Source: Plasmodium coatneyi
Lineage: Eukaryota; Apicomplexa; Aconoidasida; Haemosporida; Plasmodiidae
Assembly (NCBI RefSeq): GCF_001680005.1
Contig: NC_033565.1
Location: 849,501 to 913,500, forward strand
Direction of reading: 5' to 3'
DNA: 64,000 nt
This document shows, piece after piece, positions 1 to 12,027 of the stretch; within the stretch, counting starts at the first letter, position 1; each line of letters opens with the position of its first letter. The notes beneath the pieces were generated by a model. It was not told the DNA's origin and searched no databases. It worked only from the letters and a program-made list of their open reading frames with translations. The position numbers and the translations under genes were made by a program.

Positions 1-2788
1 TCTTTCCTTCATAGTAGACGATGTCAATGGTGGTCAGCCACTTCTTAATGGTGTCTAAGTATTCAGTGGGGATGACGTCAATTCGCTTGACCGGTTTGGT
101 GTAGTCCTTAAATACGAAGATCATATCGAAGTTACGTAACCCATGGTGGATTCTTTCAAGGGAGGCAATTTCGATGTCTTCAACGGAGAGGATAAAAGGA
201 GGCCACTCCACCAGATGGTTAATGGTATTTGCGGTGACAAAAATTTCTACGTTGCTTTTGTTTGGAACTCCAGAGAAGGTCAATTCAGGGTAGGGAATTT
301 CAAACTCTATTTTTGACGTATCTTGCATCTGTTGTACAAAATTTTTAAATATCAGATTTAGTCTATTTTTTTGTTCTCTTTCTTTCATTTCGTCATGCAT
401 TTCGTCGGGATCGTAGACGTTCCTTGCTTTGGCTCGGTCGAGGTCATCGATTTGTGTTCCCGCTTCGCAGTAGAACTGCACGTCCAGCGTCTTTTTCTTT
501 CCCACCATTATGTACCTCTTCAGGTGGAAGTGAATTAAAATGATTAGCTGCCCATCGGAGGGTTGATAGAACGCGTACTTTATGTCGTCGAAGAGGATGT
601 CAATATATTCCGTGGTACCTCTAGAATTGGCTGAGTATCTAAGCCCATTGGTATGCAGTTCCAACGTTCCAAGGATTTTCCTTCCTGTGAATATATTTGG
701 CCTAGTCATAAGGTCTCTCAGAATAATTCTTCTTCCACTTTTGTTCAGAACAAGTTTTTCCTGAGTGTGTTGCGTGTCATTAACATCGGCTTCCACCTCC
801 TTCTGCCTGACGTGTTTAATGAGTTCCTTCACCTGCTTCACAATGTTTTGGAAATGCCTCTCATCATTTGATTTAAATATTAGCTCTTTTATGTATATTT
901 CTTTTTCCTGCAGCGTGGGGAAGGTACTGACGTCTGCTTTTAGGACTCCTTGTCCGCCAGGCACTTGAAAATTAATACGCAGAACGTATATATCATTGTT
1001 GTCCTCATAATTGGAGCTGAGATTCTTGACAGTGGAAACGTGGAATGGGACGTGGGCCCCATTTATAGGGAGTAAAATGCACTCATGTTTGTTATCTACA
1101 GAAATTATGTTTGGTCGTAAATCTCTCGGAAAGAGATCCACATCGTTATACGCTTTTACATCTTCCAACTTTTTAACATTTTTTTTATTTGGATCTGTAT
1201 AATCGCCTGTTCCCTTGGAGAAGCGAACCTTAATTTCGTTCATTTTTTTTTCCTTCAGTTCATTTTGTCTTTTATTCAGCTCTTCCATTTCTTGCTCATT
1301 ATTGTGGGCTAGTGAATTTTTGTTCCTCCTCCTGAGTCGGTCCGAAACGATGACACTAGCTGCGTTGTTAAGAATGCTAGCGGAAATTCCCGTTTTCTTT
1401 TTATTATATTCTCCATTTTGTTCCTTCTTTTCACTCTTCACGTTATTTTCCACTTCGTCTTCACTTTTGCTGTCCTCCAGTTCATACGAAATGGTGTTGA
1501 TTTCTTTGCTGATGGAATCGGTGAGGATATTCACTTCTCCTTCGTCATTTATGCACACCGTGTCGCTGATCCATATGGCAAAATTATTTTTGTCACCCGC
1601 GGGTACGTTTTCAAAACCGACGGATAAATTGTAGGAAGTATTTTTCTGTATCATCCCATTGTTGTTACTTTCCGTGATGAGAAAATCCTTTTCCATAAAT
1701 TCAATTCCTATGACGTGACCAATGCATTTGACAAAGTAGTCCTCTACATCGATCTGACTCAAAGTGGAGTAATCCTTCTTATTCCTTTTTATAAAACTAA
1801 GGGCCTTTTTATACACATCTGAGTAGGTGCTATTTACCTGAAGGCATTCCTTAATGACGTACTTTTCGATGGCCAGGGTAAAACTGTACAACTCCTTATG
1901 TTGCGTTTTTGCGTTTAGCAAAAGTGTCCTATTCACGTTTGAACAGAGTTCCTTATATTTGACTCCAACACCTACCAGTATTGTACCCTCATTCTGGGAG
2001 AGGTAATTTTTATTGCTGCTATTTTTGTAATTTAAGGTGAACTGATTTCCACTCTGAACATTGCTGTAAATGACATCTATATCGTCTATATCTACCTTTA
2101 GCTTTTCCTTCAATTTTAAAACGCATTTTTTATTTTCATGAAATTTTAACGCTTTATCCTTTATCTTATCATGACTTTGGTACTCCTCACTGTCTAGAGC
2201 ATTCTCAATTGTCGTTATTAAAATATTTTTTAAAATGATACAGGCAATGTCACTTCCACTTTTCTGTATTTTCATATCCGATTCGGATCGAAAGTTTAGC
2301 AGAAACTTCAATTCGCTATTCACATCTATCTGCGGAATTTCTAAACTTTTTACAAAACTGTAACAACTTTCGAAGAAATTTCCCGTGGCATCTTTATCCT
2401 TCAGAATGGCTATCTCCTCCGTCCCTGCATCCTTTATCATTTCTCTAATTTTAGTAAAATTTTCCGTATTGTCATTGCTTCTTTCCATCACTTGTACGTT
2501 TTCCACGCTGTCCAACAGCGGCTGCAGGAACTTTTTCTTCTTATCACTCGTTAGGATGATTAGCTTTTCCTTATTCAGGAAGAGAAAAAATGTTTCCGTC
2601 AGTTGGTAGCCCATCAGCCACATCTGGAACTGCTCCTGCGTCGTGGCATTTTCTTCCTTGCTCGACTTTCCCGAGAGGACACAGAATGCGTTACTCTGTG
2701 AAAAACTTTTATTTTCCGAACTCTCCCAGAAGGAGAACACCAGCTTCAGCTTCGCCTTTGCGTTTTCAATGTCCAGCGACTCGTTCAT
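1..2788 (-). CDS. SPT16: FACT complex subunit SPT16 (C-terminus outside window)
   Basis: Large subunit of the FACT histone chaperone, which moves and reassembles nucleosomes during transcription and replication in the nucleus. The frame is open from an ATG at 2788 to the window edge (929 codons, no stop seen). The N-terminal lobe contains a QFQMWLMGYQLTETFFLF stretch, followed by the catalytically dead M24-peptidase-like domain (GVGVKYKELCSNVNRTLLL). After a charged linker come the middle-domain signatures: LRPNIISVDNKHECILLPI, GTLELHTNGLRYS, HFHLKRYIMVGKKKTLDVQF and YDPDEMHDEMKERERKNRLN. These match eukaryotic SPT16 closely. The acidic C-terminal tail expected in SPT16 lies beyond position 1. 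The gene is divergent from the SR factor at 6618, sharing a 3.8 kb upstream region. Family assignment is secure; only the 3' end is missing. Confidence 0.95.
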   Translation of the reverse strand, partial: MNESLDIENAKAKLKLVFSFWESSENKSFSQSNAFCVLSGKSSKEENATTQEQFQMWLMGYQLTETFFLFLNKEKLIILTSDKKKKFLQPLLDSVENVQVMERSNDNTENFTKIREMIKDAGTEEIAILKDKDATGNFFESCYSFVKSLEIPQIDVNSELKFLLNFRSESDMKIQKSGSDIACIILKNILITTIENALDSEEYQSHDKIKDKALKFHENKKCVLKLKEKLKVDIDDIDVIYSNVQSGNQFTLNYKNSSNKNYLSQNEGTILVGVGVKYKELCSNVNRTLLLNAKTQHKELYSFTLAIEKYVIKECLQVNSTYSDVYKKALSFIKRNKKDYSTLSQIDVEDYFVKCIGHVIGIEFMEKDFLITESNNNGMIQKNTSYNLSVGFENVPAGDKNNFAIWISDTVCINDEGEVNILTDSISKEINTISYELEDSKSEDEVENNVKSEKKEQNGEYNKKKTGISASILNNAASVIVSDRLRRRNKNSLAHNNEQEMEELNKRQNELKEKKMNEIKVRFSKGTGDYTDPNKKNVKKLEDVKAYNDVDLFPRDLRPNIISVDNKHECILLPINGAHVPFHVSTVKNLSSNYEDNNDIYVLRINFQVPGGQGVLKADVSTFPTLQEKEIYIKELIFKSNDERHFQNIVKQVKELIKHVRQKEVEADVNDTQHTQEKLVLNKSGRRIILRDLMTRPNIFTGRKILGTLELHTNGLRYSANSRGTTEYIDILFDDIKYAFYQPSDGQLIILIHFHLKRYIMVGKKKTLDVQFYCEAGTQIDDLDRAKARNVYDPDEMHDEMKEREQKNRLNLIFKNFVQQMQDTSKIEFEIPYPELTFSGVPNKSNVEIFVTANTINHLVEWPPFILSVEDIEIASLERIHHGLRNFDMIFVFKDYTKPVKRIDVIPTEYLDTIKKWLTTIDIVYYEGK

Positions 2789-5700
2789 TTTGGCAAGGCG
2801 GTGAGGAAGTAGAAAGGAAACTTGTTTCGCGATCAGCACAATTGGCACCTTCTTCTGATGACACGGGGTCTGCTCCTACTCATGGCCACGTCGGACGGAC
2901 GGACCCTTTGGGAGCCTTGCCGGTTTGCCTCAACCGAGCTGCGTGCCGATCACTTCACCCTCTATGCGGTGGAGTAAATATAAGTGGACTACCGAATGTA
3001 TGCTCAATTGTGCGTTGCTCCACTTCCGGTTGTTTCTATTCTCAGCGTTACAGTCACGGTAGGCACCCGTGCATATACCACCTATTTTGGATTAGTCAGC
3101 CAGGGGGGGCATATTCCTTCCCTTCCGTTCGGTGTGCTCTCCGTTCACTGGGGTAGTTACTTTAAGGAGCAAATTGAAGGGCTGGCTTGGCTTCCTCGGC
3201 AATTCACCAAGGGGATTTTATTCCCTCTTGAGAAATGCAAAGGGGGAGATTTAAAATGCCGAACCTAATTAACACGTTGGAGAAAAAAAAAAAAAAAAAA
3301 AAAAAGTAAATATTTTCTCTTTCCCAAAAAGGGAATAAAATAAAATATGGGAAAAAAGAAATTACCGTTTGGAGATTTGTGAGAAAAAAAAAAAAAAAAA
3401 AATTTTTTTTGGATCGACCTTTTGGTTGATTTACGGCCCTGGCCTGCTCATGTGCAAACACATTCGAATGTGCAAGAGCATATGAGCATATTTTTCCACG
3501 CGGGGATGAATGATGCATCTCCGCAGAGAGGCTTGCTTTACTGCATACAAATTTCTATACGTATGTGCTCACGGGTAGGCGGACTAGAAAAAATTGGCAC
3601 TTCCCCATGTGCGAAATGGCAAATGCTCCAGACGAAGCTGCCCGTGTGGGTATGATTCGTATGTGTTTGCACATGCGTTTTGGAGATGTAACCCAGGCGG
3701 TGTAACTCGATTGGAGCTTTAAAGGGGTGTGTGCAGTGCGAAGGCAGATGCGGCGAATGATCTAATGCACTGAGCTGGGGAGAAAGGGGAGGGTGCCTAA
3801 ATGAGATCGAGAGGAATAAGCTCCAGTCGGGTGGGATACGTTTGCCGGGTGTGATGCGTTTCCTAGGTGTGGCACATCTGCCGGGTGTTCCGCATGTTGT
3901 GTCGCGCTAAGCATTATTTAGCTTACGTTTTGTTTCACTCGGCTTTCTTCCTCGCTGCGCTTATATTTTTAGGATTGTCTTAGCAAGCACGACCAAACGC
4001 GGGTTAACATTTTTTTTTTTTTTTTTTTTTTTTTTTGGGACTTTCACCTGCATCATTAGTTTGTGTCTCGGACATCCCTTCATGCTGAGTTGGGCACTTA
4101 AGTATAGTGCTTCCCCTGTGCGAGCACGTCAGAAGGATGGACATTCACCAAGCGTCTCCACATGGGGATGCGCGGAACCAGATGGACATACACACGCGTG
4201 CATGCATATCAGTATATTTGCATGTATTGCGAACGTAGGGTTTTTCTCGTTGCGTACCTCCCTGCGGAGCGTACTTTGCCAGGTCTATCTCCCTCCAAAG
4301 TGGGAGAACCCCCCACATGAGCGGATGCCATGAAAACTTCATCACTAAATACACGGGACAAACCTTCTGGGTGATGAGAAATCCAAAATTATTTAAAAAA
4401 AAAAAAAAAAAAAAAAAGACTAGTAATCCTTGTCAGCTCTCCAAAGAAGGGATGACCGCAAGTGTGTTATACTTGAATGTTTATTTTGGCCCATTTCTGC
4501 CTTCAAATGACGGTGAAGTTTACCACATATTTGTTTCACCCATTTTACTTCCCATGTATGGCGCGCATGAGCGTAACAGCCTTGTGCACCGCCTGGGAGG
4601 GGCCTCCTTCAAAATTGCCGCTCATAAAAAGTTCAGATGTGCAGACCCCCCTTTTTGCGCATTACGGAGGATGTCACCCAGTGAAAGGTCTATGCAGGTG
4701 CACACCATTATGCCATTCCGATGGAGGAACCCCAAATGGACAGTCCTTCCCATGTAGTGCATAATATGTATGTGGGCAGATTAAACCGAATGATCATTTC
4801 GCATGTTCTTCCCCCCCGTACCTACTTACCTACCTACACATGCACACCTTTCCAGTTGTGTGTAGGCAGGCGATCCATAATGTCTACACGAATCCAAACT
4901 TGAACCGAAAAACTAAAAAGGGTCATATGTTAAAAATGTTAACCGAACTTAAGGACAGGTCAATTTGCTTGCTGGTCTGCACTTACGTATCGAACTGCTT
5001 TGCATTTCTTAGATGAGGGGATGGAAAACAGTCCGACCACGTCGAGGCGATGAAAATTCAGCAGGCCATCAGTAGAGACCAATTCGTTAGCGCATGGGAA
5101 GGTCTACACGGGTGGGTACAATTCTACGAATGAAACCTGTCAACAGGTTTTTCTTTTTCACCCGTGTGTTACCCCAAACTGGTGCGAACCAAATGAGGCA
5201 CATTTTTTCCCCCCTACAATTTGTGTCCCTCATTTTGACAAAGGAAAACAAAAAAAAGGAGGAAGAGTCCGCACTTGATGATATGATTAAATTTTACCTG
5301 ATGGGCGATAAGGGAATCCCCAAACTGGCACGATGCATATGTTATGCAAACGTCCATACGACTGTGTATGTTTTGTTTTACATAATTGTTCCTTCCGCCC
5401 CCACCTAATATATGCACGAAGAATAGGTGTATATACAAGGGCAAACGTAAACACAACTTGTATGGTATACATGCATGTGCGCACTGATGTTAATTTCATC
5501 CTTTTATGCATTCCTTGTTGTCAGAATGAGAGGTACATAAGAATTATGCTCTTTAGGTAAGGGAGGGAGAGGGGCACAATTCTGTTGAAGCAGCCAACGG
5601 GGACGCATTCAACACAACAACTTTGCCGCGCTCGCTGTGCGTACTACTAATTTTTTATGAGCACGCGTTTATCTCCATGCAATTTTTCTTATCCATATTT

Positions 5701-6617
5701 TTTTTTTTTTTTTTTACCCACCACGCACCCCCAAATTGAACGTCGGAATTTTAGCAAGTGCTTACAATAAAGAATGAACCCCAGGTGTAGGGATGCTTTA
5801 AATGCCGGCGCGAATACGAGAGAATACCTGCGGGTACGATCTTCTATACGCACCAAGGCAAGCTAAACTTTTGTCAGTGAGCCTACTTATAATGACAATA
5901 GGGATTGTTAAAAAAAAAAAAAAAAAAAAAAAACACGTGCGCAGTACCAACTGTTGCCCCTTTTTTCGACCTACTATAAAAAGAGGGATCTACAAAATAA
6001 AAATGACGAAGGGTGATTCGGTGTCAGCCGTATAGTCAACGGAGGAAAAAAAAACAAACGCAAAAAGAAAAGAAAAAAAGAGAAAAAAAAGAAACGGCAG
6101 AAGGCGAAAAGAAAACGGAAAACGAAAAAAACGAAAGCACTATAACGATGGTAATAAAACGGAATACAAAAAGCGGAACGCAAATATAGAAATACAAAAA
6201 ACAAATGCGAAGGGAAGAAAGAAAAGGAGGAAAATATGACCACTTGCCTTTTATTCAAACCCTTTTTACCAAGGCATAATTTTATTTGATATTTTAAAAA
6301 CCTATTGCATACATCTGTTTTTTTTTTTTTGCTTCCCAAACTGACATTGAAAAAACGTAGTAGAGTGAACATATTCACATGTGCCTTTGCGGCCAACAGC
6401 TAGCTGCAGTTCTCCAGTTTTGAGAAGCTACAACGTTGCGTTTTGCGGCAGGCGCATACGGGAGAAGGAGAGCACGCTTTGGTTCTATTCCCGCGACGGT
6501 GACAGTTGTACTCGATACGTGCGCGTGTAACTGGTTTAGTTGCCTATCCGCTTCCCTACGTTAATTGCGCACAACACAAATTGCGCCTAACGACGAAACA
6601 AAAGAAAGTCCAAGAAA
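2789..6617. other. Divergent intergenic region between SPT16 and the SR splicing factor
   Basis: No convincing gene is visible in this 3.8 kb. Open frames here are short, contain homopolymer-encoded lysine or phenylalanine runs, and match no family. It holds several poly(dA) or poly(dT) tracts (about 3283, 3383, 4011, 4395, 5697 and 5909) and an A/G-rich stretch at about 6044-6235. It must hold the 5' UTRs and promoters of both flanking genes. Confidence 0.6.
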
Positions 6618-7735
6618 ATGTCTGTGAGTGAGAGTATTTCACGCATCTACGTGGGAAACCTACCGTCTCACGTATCGCCAAGGGACGTAGAAAATGAATT
6701 TCGCAAATATGGAAACATACTCAAGTGTGACGTGAAAAAAACTGTATCCGGTGCTGCCTTTGCCTTTATCGAATTCGAAGATGCAAGGGATGCAGCCGAT
6801 GCGATAAAAGAAAAGGACGGGTCTGATTATGGGGGTAATAAGTTAAGGGTCGAAGTTCCTTTTAACGCCAGGGATAATGGGAAGTACGGCCCCAGAGGGG
6901 GTAGAGGGATGATGGGAAGAGGAATGAGGGCCAGGCGAGGCAGATACGTCGTTGAGGTAAGGGAAAAATGAAATAAAAGGAATACCACTTTGTGCAACAT
7001 TAACGTGTAGCATTTTTTACTTTTTATGTTTGCCCTCATTTTTGCGTATTAATGATAATGCCCATGTTACAACATGTCACCGTTGTATGCAGCGCGTCTT
7101 CACACTCAACCCGCTTCACCCATCCACACGTGCAGGTCAGCGGACTGCCCCTTTCAGGCAGCTGGCAAGATTTGAAGGACCATCTTAGAGAAGCAGGAGA
7201 GTGCGGTCATGCAGATGTTTTTAAAAACGGAATTGGCGAAGTGTCCTTTTTCCATAAGGAAGACATGCTTGAAGCGATTGAAAAATTTAACGGATCTACA
7301 TTTAGGTCCCATGAAGGTGAAAAATCCAAAATAACCATTAGAGAGAAAAAAATATCGTGGCACCGGGAAGATGGAGGGTACGGTAGATACCGTAGCAGGA
7401 ATAGGAGCTATTCTAGCAGGAGCTACTCCAGGAGCCGTAAAAGGTCCTACACCAGAAGTAGGAGTTACAGTAGCAGAAGCTACAGCAGGAGCAGAAGTAG
7501 AAGCCGAAGTGGAAGTCACAGCAGAAGCAGGAGTAGAAGCAGAACATCTAGCAGCAGCAGAAGTAGAAGTATGGATAGAAGAAGAGATGCATATGAAAAG
7601 AAAAGAAGTTACTCCAAAAGTTTGTCTTACCAAGAAAGAAAAAAAAATAACAGATCCATATCAAAATCTGGATCCAGATCTCCATCTAGGTCACGTTCCA
7701 GATCCACCTCGTGGTCCCGTAAGAGAAGACATTAG
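6618..7735 (+). CDS. SR1: SR-family splicing factor (SR1 / ASF-SF2-like), two exons
   Basis: Nuclear pre-mRNA splicing regulator. Exon 1 is 6618-6956 and exon 2 is 7136-7735, joined in phase 0 across a 179-nt intron (GTAAGG donor, acceptor after CACACGTGCAG), giving about 312 residues. RRM1 (residues ~8-80) shows RNP2 IYVGNL and an RNP1-like AFAFIEFED. A glycine/arginine linker (GPRGGRGMMGRGMRARRGR) follows. RRM2 is of the pseudo-RRM type, with SGLPLSGSWQDLKDHLREAG carrying the SWQDLKD heptapeptide typical of SF2/ASF. The C-terminus is a long RS domain made of SRSRSRS repeats. An unspliced read through the donor would stop after four codons, supporting the intron. The P. falciparum counterpart is called SR1 and, from memory, is also adjacent to SPT16. 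Confidence 0.94.
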
Positions 7736-8966
7736 TCGTCTGCATTATGTGTAGGTGAGAATGATATTCCCACGGAAGGGTGCTTATCGACTTACATTTG
7801 TATACCTTCGTGCTAAATGTCTAGGTGTTCATCACCATGGGTGTATTTGTGCCCATGCGTCCTTGCACTTACTTGTATGTACTTGTATGCGCGCAGAATG
7901 AGGAAGTTTATCGTTGCGATTCGTCCCACTCGCGTGCTTATCTCTTAAATTAGGTGTTTCTTCCCCTTTAACATTATTTAAAGGTTATCCTCTTCATAAC
8001 GCAAATTAGTAGGCACGCTACATATGCACACGCATGGGTATACATGTCATAGATGTGTGTCCTCCTTCCCTCAGTTCACTTCACTATCTAGGTGCATGAT
8101 TACTTTTATTTTATTTATTATTATTTTTTTTTTTAGCCACTCACCTACATATTTATGTGTTCCCCTCCCCCTACGCTGTGTGTACATATGCGTATGTTTG
8201 CATGCGCGTGTGTAAACGTATCTTGCCTTCACGTGCTCCCACACCACAGGGACAAGTAGCCCGCACGGCATTGGACGGTTTTATAAATTTTTTTTAAATA
8301 ATTATTTATAAATAAATTATAGCAAAATAAGATATAGCGAAATAAAGTGTAGCAAAATAAAACAACCAGTTGTTTGCAATTTTTTTTAAAATTATTATAC
8401 GGAAAGCGCTGATTTCGGCATTACACACAGCCCCTTGGGAGACCCAGAATGCTAAACCCTGTGATCTGATAGGAAAAAAAAAAAAAAAAAAAAGCCCCCG
8501 CTGAACGTACACAAAAACACACTACCGCATAACCCAGTGTTACACATAAGACAAATGCATGACGACATTATGTTGGAGGAACTGCTACAATGGATGCTTC
8601 AAATTGGAAAAAATGACCCACATGGACTCCCTGTTGGAAAGGCCGTTTAGGCCCGGATTTAGCCTTAACAGTTATAAGAAAAAAGAATATGAGTTGTCTT
8701 TTTCGCTCCGTTCACCGTTTTCAATATAGCCCTTTTTTGCGCAACATCGGCAAATGCGGGCGTTTTTCTGTATCAATAGGGGATGGATTAATCTGCCTGG
8801 ATATGGCCCCCTGGAGAGCATACACTAGTACGTACGTTTCTATATCTATACATGGCACGATCCAATATGTCAATCTGCACACATTTCCGAATTTACAAAA
8901 TTTCCCTTGTTCATACAGCCACTAAATAGCTAGCTATTTTTTGTAATTATTATTGTTATTACTATT

Positions 8967-9001
<35 letters not shown>

Positions 9002-9408
9002 CGTATGGCTGTTCATAAAAAAAAAGTCTTTTCGACGATAATGCTTCAACCTTGACACAAACAAAATATAATTAATTACTTCATCAATTCGGAAAAACTG
9101 TGACTTTTCATTTTAATGGAGACTGCTTGATGGTTCAAGTTCTCCATTTTGAGGGGACTTTCATTTAACCGCATTATATGTTCACTATTTTTATTTTAAA
9201 CTTGTCCTTCTTTCTCTCCTTTTGCACAACGTATATGTACATATGTATAACCACGTGCAGCCGTAAGCAGGTTGCCCGTTGGATGTAAAAAAAAAAAAAA
9301 AAAAAAAAAAAAGGATAACCATTTTGTTACATACGTTAGACACACATGTTCAGGTCTGCTTTTCCCAGTTCTGCAAAATTTACCCCGTGAGTGTCCAATA
9401 CATTAGCC
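7736..9408. other. Intergenic region with long poly(dT) tract
   Basis: No gene is supported. The region contains a run of more than 30 T at about 8968-9001, an A tract at about 9287-9312, and a TAGCTAGCTA sequence near 8927-8936 inside an AT-rich segment. It serves as the 3' region of the SR gene and the upstream region of the next plus-strand gene. Confidence 0.6.
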
Positions 9409-11175
9409 ATGCACTACGTAAAGAGCAAAACGGTGGTTATTCAGGGATCGACAGACAAATTGAGTAACAGCAGCGTTGCCATAAAAAATTCAAACACTTC
9501 GCTCAAAAAGGAGTTGCACACAGACGTGCAAGGGAAAAGATCCAACCGAGATGATCCATCTGATGAGGAAAGACAGACAAGCGAAAATGCGCCAAGATTA
9601 AAGTCATCCCTTAAAAAAAAGAAGAGCTCTTTGGATGGAAGTACTTTGGAACAGGTGAGCTTCAAACGTGAAGATGTGGAGGGGGACCCACTGGAGGTGA
9701 GCAGTAGCGACGCTTCGGAGGGGCCGCTTAACGGTATCACGTCGAAAATGGGCGTGACGCTGGAGGGAGGAGAAAACGAAGGTGATGAAAGCAGCGTAGA
9801 TGATGATCGAAACTCGGATGACCCTGACACGGAACGGAGTAGTAACTCGAGTGAGGAAAAATCGGTAGACAAACCGAAGGGACCAGCAAAAAGTGCAATG
9901 AAAAAAGTGTCCGTGTTCCAGCGGCTAGCCACGACGCACACGCTGAGCAACAGCTACAGACACGTAAGTCCAAAGTTGAAGAAGCTGCACACAGAAAATC
10001 TCCAAGCAGCCTTGAAAAACGGGGGACCCAATAAAGCCTTCAGCATGAAAGTAGACAAGAACGTGACCTATACTTCATTCTCGCCGTATAATAAAGCGAG
10101 AAAGATAAATGCGGAAAGGAAACTAAATATGATCAGGGCCAAGACGCAGATATTAAAAATAGCTGAAAGGTTTATGAGCACAGATAAAATCAAGTCATTC
10201 CAAATGGGGGAGAAGCGGAACACTCAATCGTTTGCGAAAAGTGGGAAACCCCCTTCGGAAAAGGTGCAGGTTTTGGGGCCGTTTTTGCCCAAGAAGGGGG
10301 GGAACGAATTGATCAAGTTGGAAAAGTTGGAAAAGTTGGAAAAGTCGGTAGGGAAAAAGCCAGGGGATATTCCGATCCATTTGAGGCGAAGTTCAACCAA
10401 GCATGGGAACTTGGGCAACGCTAACCACGGAAAGGGGCCCAATGAAAAAGTAGCCAACCGGAAAAACCGACCAATATTAAGAAAGGATAAAAAGATGGTT
10501 TTACGGAAAATGGGTAGCCAACAAGGATTACCATTATTTGAAAACATGCTTGGAGTAAGTCCCTCAGGAGAAGTGTATTCATGGAATGGCTACCACTGGA
10601 AGAGAATAAACATCCTCTACGAATGTTTCGTGTCCTTATGCACTGACAAAAGGGGACACATCATTTGCATCAATACAGATTTCAACCTGGGTTTTCTAAT
10701 GAGCAATAGGTGCTTCCAAAAAATAGATACTCATAGAGAAACTCTCTTTTTAAAAATGGCCATTAGTGGGAGGAATAAAATGTGGGCAATAAACCTTCGG
10801 GGCGATTTACAAAAATGGGATAAATACGAATGGGTGCAGGAAAAAAAGGCCTATGGAATAGCAAAGTTGAAGTCATTGGCCTTTGACAGAAATGATCACC
10901 TGTGGGTTCTGGATGAGAAGAATTATTTTTACATTTTCAACACACAACGTAAGAATTGGATGCTCCACAGTGATGCCAGCAGGGGAGGAGGAAAGATAAA
11001 TGACTTTGATTTTAACGAGAATAATTTTTTGGTGGCCCTCACCTCTGATGGGATGATAAAAATTTGTAAAAATGGCCGATGGGTGAAGTGCGGAATGTTA
11101 GGACAAATGAAAATTTCCAGTTTGCACTTTTTGAGGAAGGCAGGGGGGGACCACCCGTTCGGCATGACAAAATAG
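9409..11175 (+). CDS. Conserved protein with C-terminal tectonin-like beta-propeller repeats
   Basis: Single-exon frame from ATG 9409 (588 codons); the frame is open further upstream but without an earlier ATG close by. The N-terminal ~200 residues are acidic and serine-rich, apparently disordered. The central ~170 residues are basic, with a short EKLEKLEKLEK repeat. The last ~210 residues contain evenly spaced motifs of the type G-x-VYSWNGYHWKRI, MWAINLRGDLQKWDKYEW, LWVLDEKNYFYIFN and MIKICKNGRWVKC. This spacing and the W-x-W or W-x-G turns resemble tectonin (TECPR) propeller blades, about five of them. I do not know its function; tectonin propellers usually mediate binding to membranes, glycans or proteins. 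No signal peptide or transmembrane segment is visible. It lies between the SR factor and the next gene on the same strand. Confidence 0.8.
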   Translation: MHYVKSKTVVIQGSTDKLSNSSVAIKNSNTSLKKELHTDVQGKRSNRDDPSDEERQTSENAPRLKSSLKKKKSSLDGSTLEQVSFKREDVEGDPLEVSSSDASEGPLNGITSKMGVTLEGGENEGDESSVDDDRNSDDPDTERSSNSSEEKSVDKPKGPAKSAMKKVSVFQRLATTHTLSNSYRHVSPKLKKLHTENLQAALKNGGPNKAFSMKVDKNVTYTSFSPYNKARKINAERKLNMIRAKTQILKIAERFMSTDKIKSFQMGEKRNTQSFAKSGKPPSEKVQVLGPFLPKKGGNELIKLEKLEKLEKSVGKKPGDIPIHLRRSSTKHGNLGNANHGKGPNEKVANRKNRPILRKDKKMVLRKMGSQQGLPLFENMLGVSPSGEVYSWNGYHWKRINILYECFVSLCTDKRGHIICINTDFNLGFLMSNRCFQKIDTHRETLFLKMAISGRNKMWAINLRGDLQKWDKYEWVQEKKAYGIAKLKSLAFDRNDHLWVLDEKNYFYIFNTQRKNWMLHSDASRGGGKINDFDFNENNFLVALTSDGMIKICKNGRWVKCGMLGQMKISSLHFLRKAGGDHPFGMTK

Positions 11176-12027
11176 CCCCGACGAAGGGTTTCCGCAGAGG
11201 GGGTTATAAATCCCCACCGGGGGATGCATTTTTTTAGTTGAATTCTTCCCCCTGCGTTTAGGAAATTTACGGAGCTAATTTTACACTTTGTAATCAATCT
11301 CGTTACCTTTGGGAAGGCACACTACCTTTTGTTGCCCTCTCCTGGTGTGTATTTGTCTTCCTATGAGTTTTGTAGGGGGGTTCTTCCCCTAAATAAAGTG
11401 CAATATCGCGGTATCCGAATAGGTTTTGGGAAGGGAAACCTTTGTTCTAAACGAATGTGCCCTTTCTCCATTTGTGCTACTGATCAGGCGAGGAGTTGCG
11501 CGTTGTGCATGTGCCTTTTGTGCAATTCATGACGCTGTTATTTTTGCCTCCTTTTTTTGTGCATTTTTTCGGAGCTAAATTTGTAGAAGCTCCTGTGCGA
11601 TTTGTAACTTTCCCTTTTTTCTTTTTTTTTTTTTCTAACCTTTTCCTGGGGGAAGTGGAAGAAAGGTAGCTTGGATTCGCCTCTAATTGGGTGGGAACCC
11701 TAAACCCTCTAATCTGTTCATCGTATCGTTAAAACTGCCCCTCTATATTATGGTCAAGTAAGAGAGGGACCCTTTTTGGAGTTGTGTTTCAGTGCGTGTT
11801 ATTTTTCCATATGTAATGTGCTTCCCCTTTTTTTTTAATCCCATGGTTTGTTGCCACTTACCGGATGCAGGGCAAAACAGGAGCGGCAGGTCCACTTCGC
11901 AAAAGGTTACACCCCTCCTCATGAGGGACTACCAAACATTGTGGTAATACACATGTGCACCCCAACCTTTCGCACTTCCCCAAATTGGTGTCACCTCACT
12001 TAAGTATGCAGCTCATCCGCATAACAA
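11176..12027. other. Intergenic region
   Basis: No gene is supported. AT-rich, with short T runs at about 11618-11634 and 11828-11838. It includes a short ACCCTAAACCCTC stretch near 11697 that looks telomere-like but spans fewer than two units. Confidence 0.6.

Noticed and set aside
2590..3156. 188-codon plus-strand open frame
   Set aside because: Overlaps the 5' end of SPT16 on the opposite strand and has no domain; a shadow frame.
7154..7633. 159-codon minus-strand frame
   Set aside because: Antisense of the RS-domain repeats of the SR factor; Ser/Thr/Ala-rich artefact.
11694..11707. Internal telomere-like repeat (AACCCTAAACCCTC)
   Set aside because: Fewer than two complete heptamer units; expected by chance in this much sequence.
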